From the NCBI RefSeq assembly GCF_000215705.1, contig NC_015677.1, positions 496,001 to 560,000 of the forward strand: a stretch of DNA of 64,000 nt. The letters are read 5' to 3'. Made by a program: the position numbers and the translations under genes. Below, one piece after another: positions 57,310 to 64,000 of this stretch. Source of the DNA: Ramlibacter tataouinensis TTB310. GTDB lineage: Bacteria; Pseudomonadota; Gammaproteobacteria; Burkholderiales; Burkholderiaceae_C. Position 1 is the first letter of the stretch. Each line of letters starts with the position of its first letter. The notes below the pieces were generated by a model that searched no databases, was not told the DNA's origin, and saw nothing but the letters and a program-made list of their open reading frames with translations.

Positions 57310-58281
57310 TCAACCGGCGGCGGCCAGCACGCGGGCGAACACCGCGCTGTCCACGTTGCCGCCGGTCAGCGCGACGCCCACGCTGCGGCCCTGCCAGCGC
57401 TCGCGCTGGCTCACGGCGGCCGCCAGCCCGGCGGCGCCGGCGCCCTCGGCCACGTTGTGCGTGTCGGCGAACAGGATGCGCATGGCCTGGCCCACCTCCT
57501 CGTCGGTCACGGCCACCACGTCCTCGGCCTCGCGCAGCACCACCTCCAGCGATTCGGCGTCGGCGATGCGGCAAGCCATGCCGTCGGCCAGCACGGTGCC
57601 CACCGGCGCCTCGACCACGCGGCCGGCCCGGAACGAGTCGAGGAAGGTGGTGGCATGCGCCGACACCACGCCCACCAGGCGCGAGCGCGCGCCGGTGTGG
57701 GCGCGGGCCGCGGCCGCCGCGCAGAAGCCCGAGCCCTGGCCGATGGGAACGAACACCACCTCCGGCTCCTGGCCGCGGGCGAAGCTCTCGAAGAACTCCA
57801 CCCAGTAGCTCATGACGCCCAGGATCAGGTCGCGGTGCAGCGAAGGCACCATGTGCAGCCCGTGCTCGGCCGCCAGGGCCATGGCGTGCTCGCGCGCGGC
57901 CTGGAAATCCTCGCCATGCTCGACGAGCTCCGCGCCCAGCGCGCGCATCGCGGCGTTCTTTTCCACCGAGTTGCCACGCGGCACCACGATGGTGGCGGCC
58001 AGCCCGTGCCGGCGGGCTGCCAGGCCCACCGACTGGCCGTGGTTGCCGCGGGTGGCGCTGATCACGCCGCGCAACCCCGGCTGGGCGCGGGCCAGCCGCT
58101 CGAAGTAGGTGAGCCCGCCGCGCACCTTGAAGGCGCCGGCCGGCGTGTGGTTCTCGTGCTTGACCCACACCGTCAGCCCCAGCCGCTGGCGCAGCAGCGG
58201 CCAGGCGTACTGCGGCGTGGGCGGCATCAGGCCATGGACGGTGCGGCGCGCGGCCTCGACGTCCTCGCGGCTGAATCTCAT
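57310..58281 (-). CDS. Threonine-dehydratase-like PLP enzyme
   Basis: A 323-residue fold-type II PLP enzyme. The cofactor lysine is Lys52 in PAGAFKVRGG. SATRGNHGQSVGLAAR and VPIGQGSGFCAAA are typical of the threonine/serine dehydratase family, with VGVALTGGNVD at the end. It lacks the C-terminal regulatory domain of biosynthetic IlvA, as do catabolic and hydroxyaspartate-type enzymes. ATG 58281 overlaps the stop of the LysE-type exporter gene by 4 bp. It is the last gene of the amino-acid run. The likely reaction is deamination of a hydroxy-amino acid; the substrate is not certain. Confidence 0.87.
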   Translation of the reverse strand: MRFSREDVEAARRTVHGLMPPTPQYAWPLLRQRLGLTVWVKHENHTPAGAFKVRGGLTYFERLARAQPGLRGVISATRGNHGQSVGLAARRHGLAATIVVPRGNSVEKNAAMRALGAELVEHGEDFQAAREHAMALAAEHGLHMVPSLHRDLILGVMSYWVEFFESFARGQEPEVVFVPIGQGSGFCAAAAARAHTGARSRLVGVVSAHATTFLDSFRAGRVVEAPVGTVLADGMACRIADAESLEVVLREAEDVVAVTDEEVGQAMRILFADTHNVAEGAGAAGLAAAVSQRERWQGRSVGVALTGGNVDSAVFARVLAAAG

Positions 58282-58913
58282 GGCTGCTTCTCCGTCAGGG
58301 CGATGCGCACGGCCAGCCCGGCCAGCACCGCGCCCATCACATAGCGCTGGGCGCGCAGCCAGCCCTGGCTGCGCGAGAGGAAAGAGGTGAGCCCGGCCGC
58401 GCCCAGGATCACCGCGCCGTTCACCAGGGCACTGGCGGTGATCTGGACCGCGCCCAGCTGCAGGCCTTGCAGAAGCACGCTGCCACGCTGCGGATCGAGG
58501 AACTGCGGCAGGAAGGACAGGCTGAACATGGCCACCTTGGGGTTGAGCACATTGGTGATGAAGCCCATGCGCAGCAGCTTGCCCGTGCCGTGCGGTGGCA
58601 GTACGCGCGGCGCGAACGGCGCCGTGCCGCCCGGCCGCACCGCCTGCCAGGCCAGCCACAGCAGGTAGGCCGCGCCGGCCAGCTTGATGGCACCGAAGGC
58701 GAACGGCACGGCCAGCAGCAGCGCCGTCAATCCCAGTGCCGCGCCCAGCAGGTGCACGATGAACCCGAACAGCACGCCGGCCAGCGAGACCAGGCCGGCG
58801 CGCCGGCCTTGGCACAGCGTGCGCGAGACGCAATAGACCATGTTGGGCCCGGGCGTGAGCGCCATGGCTCCAGTGGCGAGGGCGAACCAGCCGAGTTCGT
58901 GCCAGGTGAGCAT
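58278..58913 (-). CDS. LysE-family amino-acid exporter (first)
   Basis: A 211-residue membrane protein with about six spans. The family signature is ALTPGPNMVYCVSRTLCQGRRAG near residue 18, followed by FITNVLNPKVAMFSLSFLPQFLDP (about 120-143). LysE/RhtB proteins export amino acids such as lysine, threonine or homoserine lactone. Its start overlaps the VOC gene stop by one base and its stop overlaps the dehydratase start. The pairing with a dehydratase suggests disposal of an excess amino acid by export and deamination. Confidence 0.9.
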   Translation of the reverse strand: MLTWHELGWFALATGAMALTPGPNMVYCVSRTLCQGRRAGLVSLAGVLFGFIVHLLGAALGLTALLLAVPFAFGAIKLAGAAYLLWLAWQAVRPGGTAPFAPRVLPPHGTGKLLRMGFITNVLNPKVAMFSLSFLPQFLDPQRGSVLLQGLQLGAVQITASALVNGAVILGAAGLTSFLSRSQGWLRAQRYVMGAVLAGLAVRIALTEKQP

Positions 58914-59599
58914 CAGAGGCCTTTCGATTCCAGCCGCACGCGCCCGTGCGGGGTGAGCAGGGTGGCGCACAGGTTGGGCAGGCCCTCGCGCAGCTCGACC
59001 CCGCGCAGCTCGATGGCCTCGTAGGCGCGGCGCAGCGCGGCCGCCTGCGGGTGCGTCACGGCCAGCGACTGCAGGCGCAGGCCCGACTCGGGCAGGGCCG
59101 GCGCCGGGTGGGTGTCGCCCCATTCGATCAGCGTGGGCAGCGCGCCGTCGCACAGGCGCTGGCCGTCGGCGCGCAGGGCGATGCGCCAGCGCAGCAGGCC
59201 GCGCGGCGTCATGCGCGAGGCCTCGGCCACCTCGCCGCGGTCCATGCCCTGCGCCCGCAGCGCGGCGACACCTGCGTGCACGTCGGGCACGCGGGCGACG
59301 AAGTGGACCAGCTGTGGACCCTGGTCGGCGATGCGGGTGCGCAAGGCGTCCGAGTCCATGTCGAACCAGCGCCGGCCGGGCCGGCGTGCCGCCGGGTCGG
59401 CGCCGGGATTGACGGCGATGATCTCCAGGTAGGCGCAGGGGTAGTCCACCGTCGCGATGCGCAGCAGCCGGTTGTGCGTGCCCATCAGCGGATGCTCGCC
59501 GCCCGGGCCCGGGGTGGCGCCCAGCGTGGCCTCGCACCAGGCGACGCCCTGGTCCAGGCTGGCGGCCACCACGACCAGGTGATCGAGCCGTGCCGTCAT
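58913..59599 (-). CDS. VOC-superfamily (glyoxalase-like domain) protein
   Basis: A 228-residue protein. DHLVVVAASLDQGVAWCEATLG begins the first beta-alpha-beta-beta-beta unit and LVHFVARVPDVHAGVAALRAQG the second (about residues 95-116). The N-terminal His7 and a late glutamate could bind metal. Glyoxalase-like VOC proteins of this length (DUF4394/Glyoxalase_3-like) have no fixed reaction. It begins 1 bp before the PhzF stop region and ends within the LysE start, so it is translated as part of the operon. Confidence 0.82.
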   Translation of the reverse strand: MTARLDHLVVVAASLDQGVAWCEATLGATPGPGGEHPLMGTHNRLLRIATVDYPCAYLEIIAVNPGADPAARRPGRRWFDMDSDALRTRIADQGPQLVHFVARVPDVHAGVAALRAQGMDRGEVAEASRMTPRGLLRWRIALRADGQRLCDGALPTLIEWGDTHPAPALPESGLRLQSLAVTHPQAAALRRAYEAIELRGVELREGLPNLCATLLTPHGRVRLESKGL

Positions 59600-59600
59600 C

Positions 59601-60464
59601 TCACAGCCTCACCGTGCCGTCCACGCAGGTGACGCTGGCGCCGCCGATCCAGACCGTGTCGCCCTCACGCTCCACGTGGACCCGGCCAGCCCGAGCCAGC
59701 GCGGTGCCCTGGGCCGCGACGTAGCGCTCGGGCGCGAGGCCGGCGCCGATCAGCCACTGGGCGATGCCGGCATTCAGGCTGCCGGTGACCGGGTCCTCGG
59801 CCATGCCGTTGTTGCCGGGGAAAAAGGCGCGCACCTCGAAGGCGCAGTCGTCCGCCGCGCCGCGCGCGCCGACCACGCCCACCTTGCCCCTCGGACCCAC
59901 GACGCCCACGTCCAGGCCGGCCAGCACCGCGGCGTCCGGCTTGAGCGCCAGCACCTGCTCGGCCGAGCCCAGCATCACGCCGCGCCATTTCGGCCCGTTG
60001 TCGCACCAGGCGTGCGCCACGATGTCGGCGCGCGCCACGCCCAGGCCGCGGGCGATCAGCGCCAGATCCGCCTCGTCCAGGGGACCGCTGCGCAGCAGGG
60101 GAGGTGCGGCGAAGGCCAGGCGTTCGCCATCGCGGCGGATGCGCACCAGCCCCACGCCGCATTCCTGCACCACGTGCTCGCCGCGCGGCCGGCCGCCGGC
60201 CTGCAGCCAGGCATGGCAGCTGCCCAGCGTGGGATGGCCGGCGAAGGGCAGCTCGCGGCCCGGGCAGAAGATGCGCACCCGGTAGTCGGCGCCGGGCTGC
60301 GTGGGCGGCAGCAGGAAGGTGGCCTCGGACAGGTTGGTCCAGTTGGTGAAGCGCTGCATCTGCTCGGTCGACAGGCCGGTGCCGTCCAGCACCACGGCCA
60401 GCGGGTTGCCGAGGTAGGGCACGGCGGTGAAGACGTCGACTTGCTTGAAGGGGCGCAGGTTCAT
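59601..60464 (-). CDS. PhzF-family isomerase/epimerase
   Basis: A 287-residue protein of the PhzF/diaminopimelate-epimerase fold. QVDVFTAVPYLGNPLAVVLDG starts the first half. Glu47 in NLSEATFLLPP matches the catalytic glutamate of PhzF. PGRELPFAGHPTLGSCHAWL and the later EDPVTGSLNAGIAQWL are the anion-binding motifs. No other phenazine genes are present, so it is not phenazine biosynthesis; most PhzF homologues have unknown substrates. ATG 60464 follows the GST stop by 11 bp. Confidence 0.9.
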   Translation of the reverse strand: MNLRPFKQVDVFTAVPYLGNPLAVVLDGTGLSTEQMQRFTNWTNLSEATFLLPPTQPGADYRVRIFCPGRELPFAGHPTLGSCHAWLQAGGRPRGEHVVQECGVGLVRIRRDGERLAFAAPPLLRSGPLDEADLALIARGLGVARADIVAHAWCDNGPKWRGVMLGSAEQVLALKPDAAVLAGLDVGVVGPRGKVGVVGARGAADDCAFEVRAFFPGNNGMAEDPVTGSLNAGIAQWLIGAGLAPERYVAAQGTALARAGRVHVEREGDTVWIGGASVTCVDGTVRL

Positions 60465-60475
60465 GGGGGTGTCTC

Positions 60476-61096
60476 TCAGGAAAGCGCGAGGTCCAGGACG
60501 CCGCGCGCAGCCGGCAGGCCGGCGACGCCGGCGTACCAGCGGTCCAGGTGCGGGCGCGGGCGGTGCGCCAGCGGCAGGCCGCGCCAGCGGTGCAGCTCGC
60601 AGGCGATGGGGATGTCGGCCATGGTGAAGGCGGCACCGGCCATGAAGGCCTGGCCGGCCAGGTGGGCGTCCAGCAGGTCCAGCAGCGGCTCGGTCGCGGC
60701 CACGGAAGCGTCGACCTGATCCTGCCGGCGCTGCGGCGCCGGCGTGCGCACCAGCTGGAGGAAGGCCTCGCGGCCGGCGCGGTTCAGCGTGGTCTGCTGC
60801 CAGTCCATCCAGCGCTCGGCGTCGAAGCGCGCCGGCAAGGCCTCGGGATACAGACGGCCCGGCGCGTGGCGGGCCGCCAGGTAGCGCACGATCACGTTGG
60901 ATTCCCACAGCAGGAAGCCCTCGTCGTCCACCAGCGGCACCAGGCCATTGGGGTTGCGCGCCCGGTAGGCCGGCGTGCCGACGACGCCGAACTCGCCGCC
61001 GGCGTCGATGCGCTCGAACGGCAGCCCAAGCCACTGCACGGCCAGCACCACCTTGCGCACGTTGATGGACGACAGCCGGCCCCAGATGCGCAGCAT
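60476..61096 (-). CDS. Glutathione S-transferase
   Basis: A 206-residue cytosolic GST. The N-terminal thioredoxin-like half has IWGRLSSINVRKVVLAVQWLGLPFE with Ser9/Ser10 as the candidate catalytic serine, GLVPLVDDEGFLLWESNVIVRYLA for the glutathione site, and an all-helical C-terminal half with AFTMADIPIACELHRW. It conjugates or reduces electrophiles with glutathione. ATG 61096 lies 2 bp after the aminotransferase stop. Its role in this amino-acid run is not evident. Confidence 0.92.
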   Translation of the reverse strand: MLRIWGRLSSINVRKVVLAVQWLGLPFERIDAGGEFGVVGTPAYRARNPNGLVPLVDDEGFLLWESNVIVRYLAARHAPGRLYPEALPARFDAERWMDWQQTTLNRAGREAFLQLVRTPAPQRRQDQVDASVAATEPLLDLLDAHLAGQAFMAGAAFTMADIPIACELHRWRGLPLAHRPRPHLDRWYAGVAGLPAARGVLDLALS

Positions 61097-61098
61097 GG

Positions 61099-62319
61099 TC
61101 AACCCTGGCGCTGTTCGCGGATGGTCGCAGCCAGCGCGGCGATGCCGGCGTCGATCTGCCCGCGGCTGGCGGTGACGAAGGACAGGCGCAGGGACCTGGC
61201 GGCTTCCGGCCCATCGGGCCCGCCGGCGAAGAAGGGGGCGCCCGGGACGAAGGCCACGCCCTTGTCCACCGCCCGCGGCAGCAGCCGGGCGGCATCCATG
61301 CCCTCGGGCAGCCGCGCCCACAGGAACATGCCGCCGGCAGGCTGGTTCCATTCGACGCCCAGGCCGGCCATCTCGCGCGACAGGGCAGCCAGCATCGCGT
61401 CGCGCTGCGCCTGGTAGAGGGCGCGGATGGTGGGCACGTGCCGGTCCAGGAAGCCGTCCTGCATCACCTGCGCCACCAGGCGCTGGTTGAGGCCGGGGCT
61501 GTGCAGGTCGGCGGCCTGCTTGGCCTGCAGCAGCTTGGGGTACAGGGCGGGCGGCGCCACCAGGAAGCCCAGGCGCAGGCCGGGCGCCAGCACCTTGGAG
61601 AACGAGCCCAGGTAGAGGCAGCCCTCGGGGTGGCGGGCGGCCAGCGGCGCCGGCGGCGGCACGTCGAACCACAGCTCGCCGTAGGGGTTGTCCTCGACCA
61701 GGGGCAGGCCCAGCGCGGCGGCGGTCTGGACGACGGCGGCGCGGCGCGCTTCGCTCATGGTGCGGCCGGTGGGGTTCTGGAAATTGGGCAGCAGGTAGGC
61801 GAAGCGCGCAGGCGCCTCGCGCTGGGCCCGGGCCAGGTCGTCGACCGCGATGCCCTGGGCGTCGCTGGCCACGCCCACGACCTCGGGCTCCATGGGGGCG
61901 AACGCCTGCAGCGCACCCAGGTAGGTCGGCGTCTCCACCAGGATGCGCGAGCCGGCGTCCACCAGCACCTTGGCCACCAGGTCCAGGCCCTGCTGCGATC
62001 CGGTGGTGATCAGCACCTGGGCCGGATCCACCCGCCAGGGCAGCCCGGCGGCGACCATCTCGCGCAAGGGACCGTAACCCTCGCTGGCGGCGTACTGCAG
62101 GGCGGCCCGGCCGTCGTCCTGGAGCACGCGCTCGCAGGCCGCCTGGAACTCGGCCACGGGGAAGGTGCTGGGCGAAGGCAGGCCGCCGGCGAAGCTGATC
62201 ACGCCCGGCCGCTCGGTGAGCTTGAGCAGCTCCCGGATCACCGAGGGGTTCATGCGTTCGGCGCGGCGCGCCAGCGTCCAGGCGGTGGCGGGCGCGGTGG
62301 GCAGGTCGTTCAGCTTCAT
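61099..62319 (-). CDS. PLP-dependent aminotransferase (2-aminoadipate/LysN-like)
   Basis: A 406-residue fold-type I aminotransferase. The PLP lysine is Lys242 in GSFSKVLAPGLRLGF. ISFAGGLPSPSTFP, ALQYAASEGYGPLREMVA, LPNFQNPTGRTMS and VEDNPYGEL match the LysN/MocR-aminotransferase group, which transaminates 2-aminoadipate, aromatic or branched amino acids. No GntR domain is attached. ATG 62319 starts 33 bp after the EamA exporter stop. With LysE and EamA exporters around, a role in amino-acid breakdown or detoxification is likely. Confidence 0.9.
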   Translation of the reverse strand: MKLNDLPTAPATAWTLARRAERMNPSVIRELLKLTERPGVISFAGGLPSPSTFPVAEFQAACERVLQDDGRAALQYAASEGYGPLREMVAAGLPWRVDPAQVLITTGSQQGLDLVAKVLVDAGSRILVETPTYLGALQAFAPMEPEVVGVASDAQGIAVDDLARAQREAPARFAYLLPNFQNPTGRTMSEARRAAVVQTAAALGLPLVEDNPYGELWFDVPPPAPLAARHPEGCLYLGSFSKVLAPGLRLGFLVAPPALYPKLLQAKQAADLHSPGLNQRLVAQVMQDGFLDRHVPTIRALYQAQRDAMLAALSREMAGLGVEWNQPAGGMFLWARLPEGMDAARLLPRAVDKGVAFVPGAPFFAGGPDGPEAARSLRLSFVTASRGQIDAGIAALAATIREQRQG

Positions 62320-62352
62320 GGCGGGATTCCTCTGTCTGGGCGAATGCAGCGC

Positions 62353-63252
62353 TCAGGCCGCGCGGGGACGCACCGGCATGCGCTTGCCGATGAACACGGT
62401 GGCGATGACGGCGACGGCGAAGCCCAGCGTCACTGCATCCAGCCGTTCGCCCAGCAGGGGCACGGCGAACAGCATGCTCAGGAAGGGCTGGACCAACTGC
62501 ACCTGGCTCACGCGCACCGTGCCGCCCAGGGCCAGGCCGCGGTACCAGGCGAAGAAGCCCAGCCACATCGAGAAGACGGCCACGTAGGCGAAGCCCCACC
62601 AGGCCGGCGCCGGCAGCGGCGTCTGCGGCCGGGTCGACCAGGCGGCGGGCAGCGTCAGCGGCAGCGCGATGAGCAGCGCCCAGCAGATCACGTGCTCGGC
62701 CCGCATGCGCTGCGACAGGCGCGCGCCCCAGCCGTAGCCGATGGCGGCGCAGGCCATGGCGGCCAGCAGCAGCGCGTCGGCGGGATGCAGCGACAGGCCG
62801 CTGGTGCCCGAGCGCAGCAGGGCGAACAGCACCACCAGCACGCTGCCCAGCGCGGCGCAGGCCCAGAAGCCGGCAGACGGGCGCTGGCGGTGCAGCCAGG
62901 CACCGACCGCGGCGGTGGCCAGCGGCAGCACGCCCACGATCACGCTGGCGTGCACCGCTTCGACGTGGCGCATGGCGATCGAGGTGAAGAGCGGAAAGCC
63001 GAACACCACGCCCGCGGAGGTGATGGCCAGCGGCCACCAGTCCTCGCGCCGCGGCCAGGGCGCGCGGGTGGCCAGCAGGAAGCCGGCCGACAGCAGGGCC
63101 GCCACCACGGCGCGGCCCAGGGCGATGAACACGCCCGACATCTGCGGCGCCTCGGGCGTGCCCACGGCCAGCCGGGTCATGGGCAGCGTGAGCGCGAAGA
63201 TGGCCACGCCCAGCAGGCCCAGCCAGAGGCCGCGGATCTCGTCGCTTCTCAT
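62353..63252 (-). CDS. EamA/DMT-family exporter
   Basis: A 299-residue membrane protein with about ten spans in two EamA halves. The first half contains GVAIFALTLPMTRLAV and VGVLPLATAAVGAW; the second contains QVQLVQPFLSMLFAVPLLGERL, the typical EamA end. Family members export amino acids and metabolites such as cysteine or threonine. ATG 63252 overlaps the stop of the upstream LysE-type gene by 4 bp; an in-frame upstream start would only add unrelated Ala/Gly sequence. Confidence 0.9.
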   Translation of the reverse strand: MRSDEIRGLWLGLLGVAIFALTLPMTRLAVGTPEAPQMSGVFIALGRAVVAALLSAGFLLATRAPWPRREDWWPLAITSAGVVFGFPLFTSIAMRHVEAVHASVIVGVLPLATAAVGAWLHRQRPSAGFWACAALGSVLVVLFALLRSGTSGLSLHPADALLLAAMACAAIGYGWGARLSQRMRAEHVICWALLIALPLTLPAAWSTRPQTPLPAPAWWGFAYVAVFSMWLGFFAWYRGLALGGTVRVSQVQLVQPFLSMLFAVPLLGERLDAVTLGFAVAVIATVFIGKRMPVRPRAA

Positions 63253-63863
63253 ACCGTGAGCATCCAGGCGGCGGTGAGCGCCAGCACCAGCGCCAGCGCG
63301 CGGTTGAACCACAGCAGGCGCCGGCCCCGCGCCAGGAAGCCGCGCAGCATGGAGCCGGCCAGGGCGTAGAGGAAGTTGCTGCTGAAGGCGAAGCCGATCA
63401 TCAGCAGGCAGATCAGGGCCAGGCGCTCACCCGGGTTGGGCGCCGGCTGGCCGCCGGCGTTGACCACCCAGCCCGCGGTGAGCGTCAGCGCCAGCATCCA
63501 GGCCTTGATGTTGAGGAACTGCAGGCCCACGCCCTGGGCGAAGCCGATGTCCAGCCGCCGCTCGTCCACCCGTGCCAGCTCGCCGGCGCCAGCCAGCTTC
63601 CAGGCCATCCACAGCATGTAGGCCACGCCTGCCAGCTTGACGGCCCAGCGCAGCGGCGGCAGGCCGGTGACCAGCGCGCCCAGCCCCAGGCCGCTGGCCA
63701 GCATTAGCAGGGTCCAGCCGGCCGGCACGGCCAGGCAGAAGCGCAGCGCGCGCCGCAGGCCGTGGTTGGCTGCCAGCGCGGTGGACAGCGTGGTGTTGGG
63801 CCCCGGCGAGAAACTCATCGCCGTGCAGAACACCAGCAGCGCCGCGAGTTCGCTGGCGGTCAT
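63249..63863 (-). CDS. LysE-family amino-acid exporter (second)
   Basis: A 204-residue LysE/RhtB protein with about six spans. MSFSPGPNTTLSTALAANHGLRR (about residues 16-38) is the family signature and FLNIKAWMLALTLTAGWVV the later one. It differs clearly from the LysE copy at 58278-58913, so this is not a recent duplication. It is the first gene of the leftward run and sits behind the control region at the right edge. Its stop overlaps the EamA gene start. Confidence 0.9.
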   Translation of the reverse strand: MTASELAALLVFCTAMSFSPGPNTTLSTALAANHGLRRALRFCLAVPAGWTLLMLASGLGLGALVTGLPPLRWAVKLAGVAYMLWMAWKLAGAGELARVDERRLDIGFAQGVGLQFLNIKAWMLALTLTAGWVVNAGGQPAPNPGERLALICLLMIGFAFSSNFLYALAGSMLRGFLARGRRLLWFNRALALVLALTAAWMLTV

Positions 63864-63991
63864 GGCAGGCGCCTGGATTGCGGTTTCATGCCGGCCACTG
63901 TAATCTGCGCCACCAGTACACCACCAGTACAGTTGGCCAGATCAGTTGGACATCTGTACCGGTCGCCAGGGCAGTACACGAAGGGCGCGCC
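63864..63991. promoter_or_regulatory. Repeat-rich control region ahead of the amino-acid export run
   Basis: ACCAGTACA occurs twice in direct repeat 11 bp apart (63912-63920 and 63923-63931). CTGTACCGGT (63954-63963) is an inverted near-copy of ACCAGTACAG, and CAGTAC recurs at 63972-63977. Direct plus inverted copies with helical spacing look like sites for a dimeric regulator, plausibly a MocR/GntR-aminotransferase type encoded to the right. Confidence 0.55.
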
Positions 63992-64000
63992 ATGCTGATG
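63992..64000 (+). CDS. Possible start of a divergent gene (cut by the window edge)
   Basis: ATG 63992 has GAAGGG about seven bases upstream, and three codons are visible. Its position, divergent from the exporter run across a repeat-rich gap, suggests a regulator, but nothing in the sequence proves it. Confidence 0.25.

Noticed and set aside
59601..60464. Phenazine biosynthesis from the PhzF homologue.
   Set aside because: No other phz gene is present; PhzF-fold proteins are common outside phenazine pathways.

Overview
This is a very GC-rich window with dense, short-spaced genes and strong G/C third-position bias. The gene neighbourhoods (rsmI/yraN, hemE next to priA, PtxS-type sugar-acid control, KGG-repeat stress protein, many LysE/EamA exporters) suggest a betaproteobacterium of the Burkholderiales, most like the Comamonadaceae (Ramlibacter/Variovorax type). 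That assignment comes from gene content and was not computed. No rRNA, tRNA, CRISPR array, transposase or phage gene was seen.

Region 1 (1-16215) is a specialised acyl/polyketide-like biosynthetic locus. A rightward operon (cyclopropane-synthase-like methyltransferase, stand-alone ketosynthase, hotdog thioesterase, fatty-acyl-AMP ligase) converges at about 4.55 kb on a leftward operon (acyl carrier protein, small ANL ligase, FabG-like reductase, methyltransferase, an unrecognised membrane-anchored protein, a secreted FG-GAP/UnbV-type protein, KASIII-like synthase, alpha/beta hydrolase, acyl-CoA dehydrogenase). A divergent winged-helix regulator sits at the head of the leftward operon. Together they could activate a fatty acid, load it on the carrier protein, condense, reduce or desaturate, methylate and release it; the product is unknown. 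This is the best candidate for an undescribed system.

Region 2 (16.2-22.3 kb) is housekeeping: yraN and rsmI (start codons overlap on opposite strands), priA, hemE, and a TPR-methyltransferase. The only gene-free stretch over 300 bp (19685-20043) holds two DnaA-box matches.

Region 3 (22.4-29.9 kb) concerns galactose and nucleotide sugars: a GH2 glycosidase, galT and galK rightward; UDP-galactopyranose mutase and a GH1-RmlD fusion leftward.

Region 4 (30.0-39.0 kb) is mostly cell envelope: a single-Cys redoxin with a DsbD/ScsB-type electron transporter and an AlaX editing protein, a sorbosone-dehydrogenase-like lipoprotein, an esterase-fold protein without its catalytic serine, a tiny lipoprotein, FtsH and a small secreted Ala/Arg-rich protein.

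Region 5 (39.2-50.2 kb) begins with a divergent Lrp regulator and a homodimeric 2-oxoacid dehydrogenase E1 (MdeB-like). It continues with a 2-ketogluconate-type operon: a PtxS-like LacI regulator, three TGAAACCGGTTTCA-like operators, a polar-amino-acid-type ABC transporter, and KguE, KguK and KguD homologues. A creatininase-family hydrolase follows.

Region 6 (50.3-57.3 kb) has a CBS-pair protein, a Cfr/RlmN-type radical SAM methyltransferase, a KGG stress protein, a thioredoxin, a hybrid histidine kinase coupled to a secreted molybdopterin-oxidoreductase-fold protein, a histidine phosphatase and an orphan amino-acid-binding protein. Region 7 (57.3-63.9 kb) is an eight-gene leftward run for amino-acid and amine handling (two LysE exporters, an EamA exporter, an aminotransferase, GST, PhzF, VOC and a threonine-dehydratase-like enzyme), headed by a repeat-rich control region at the right edge.
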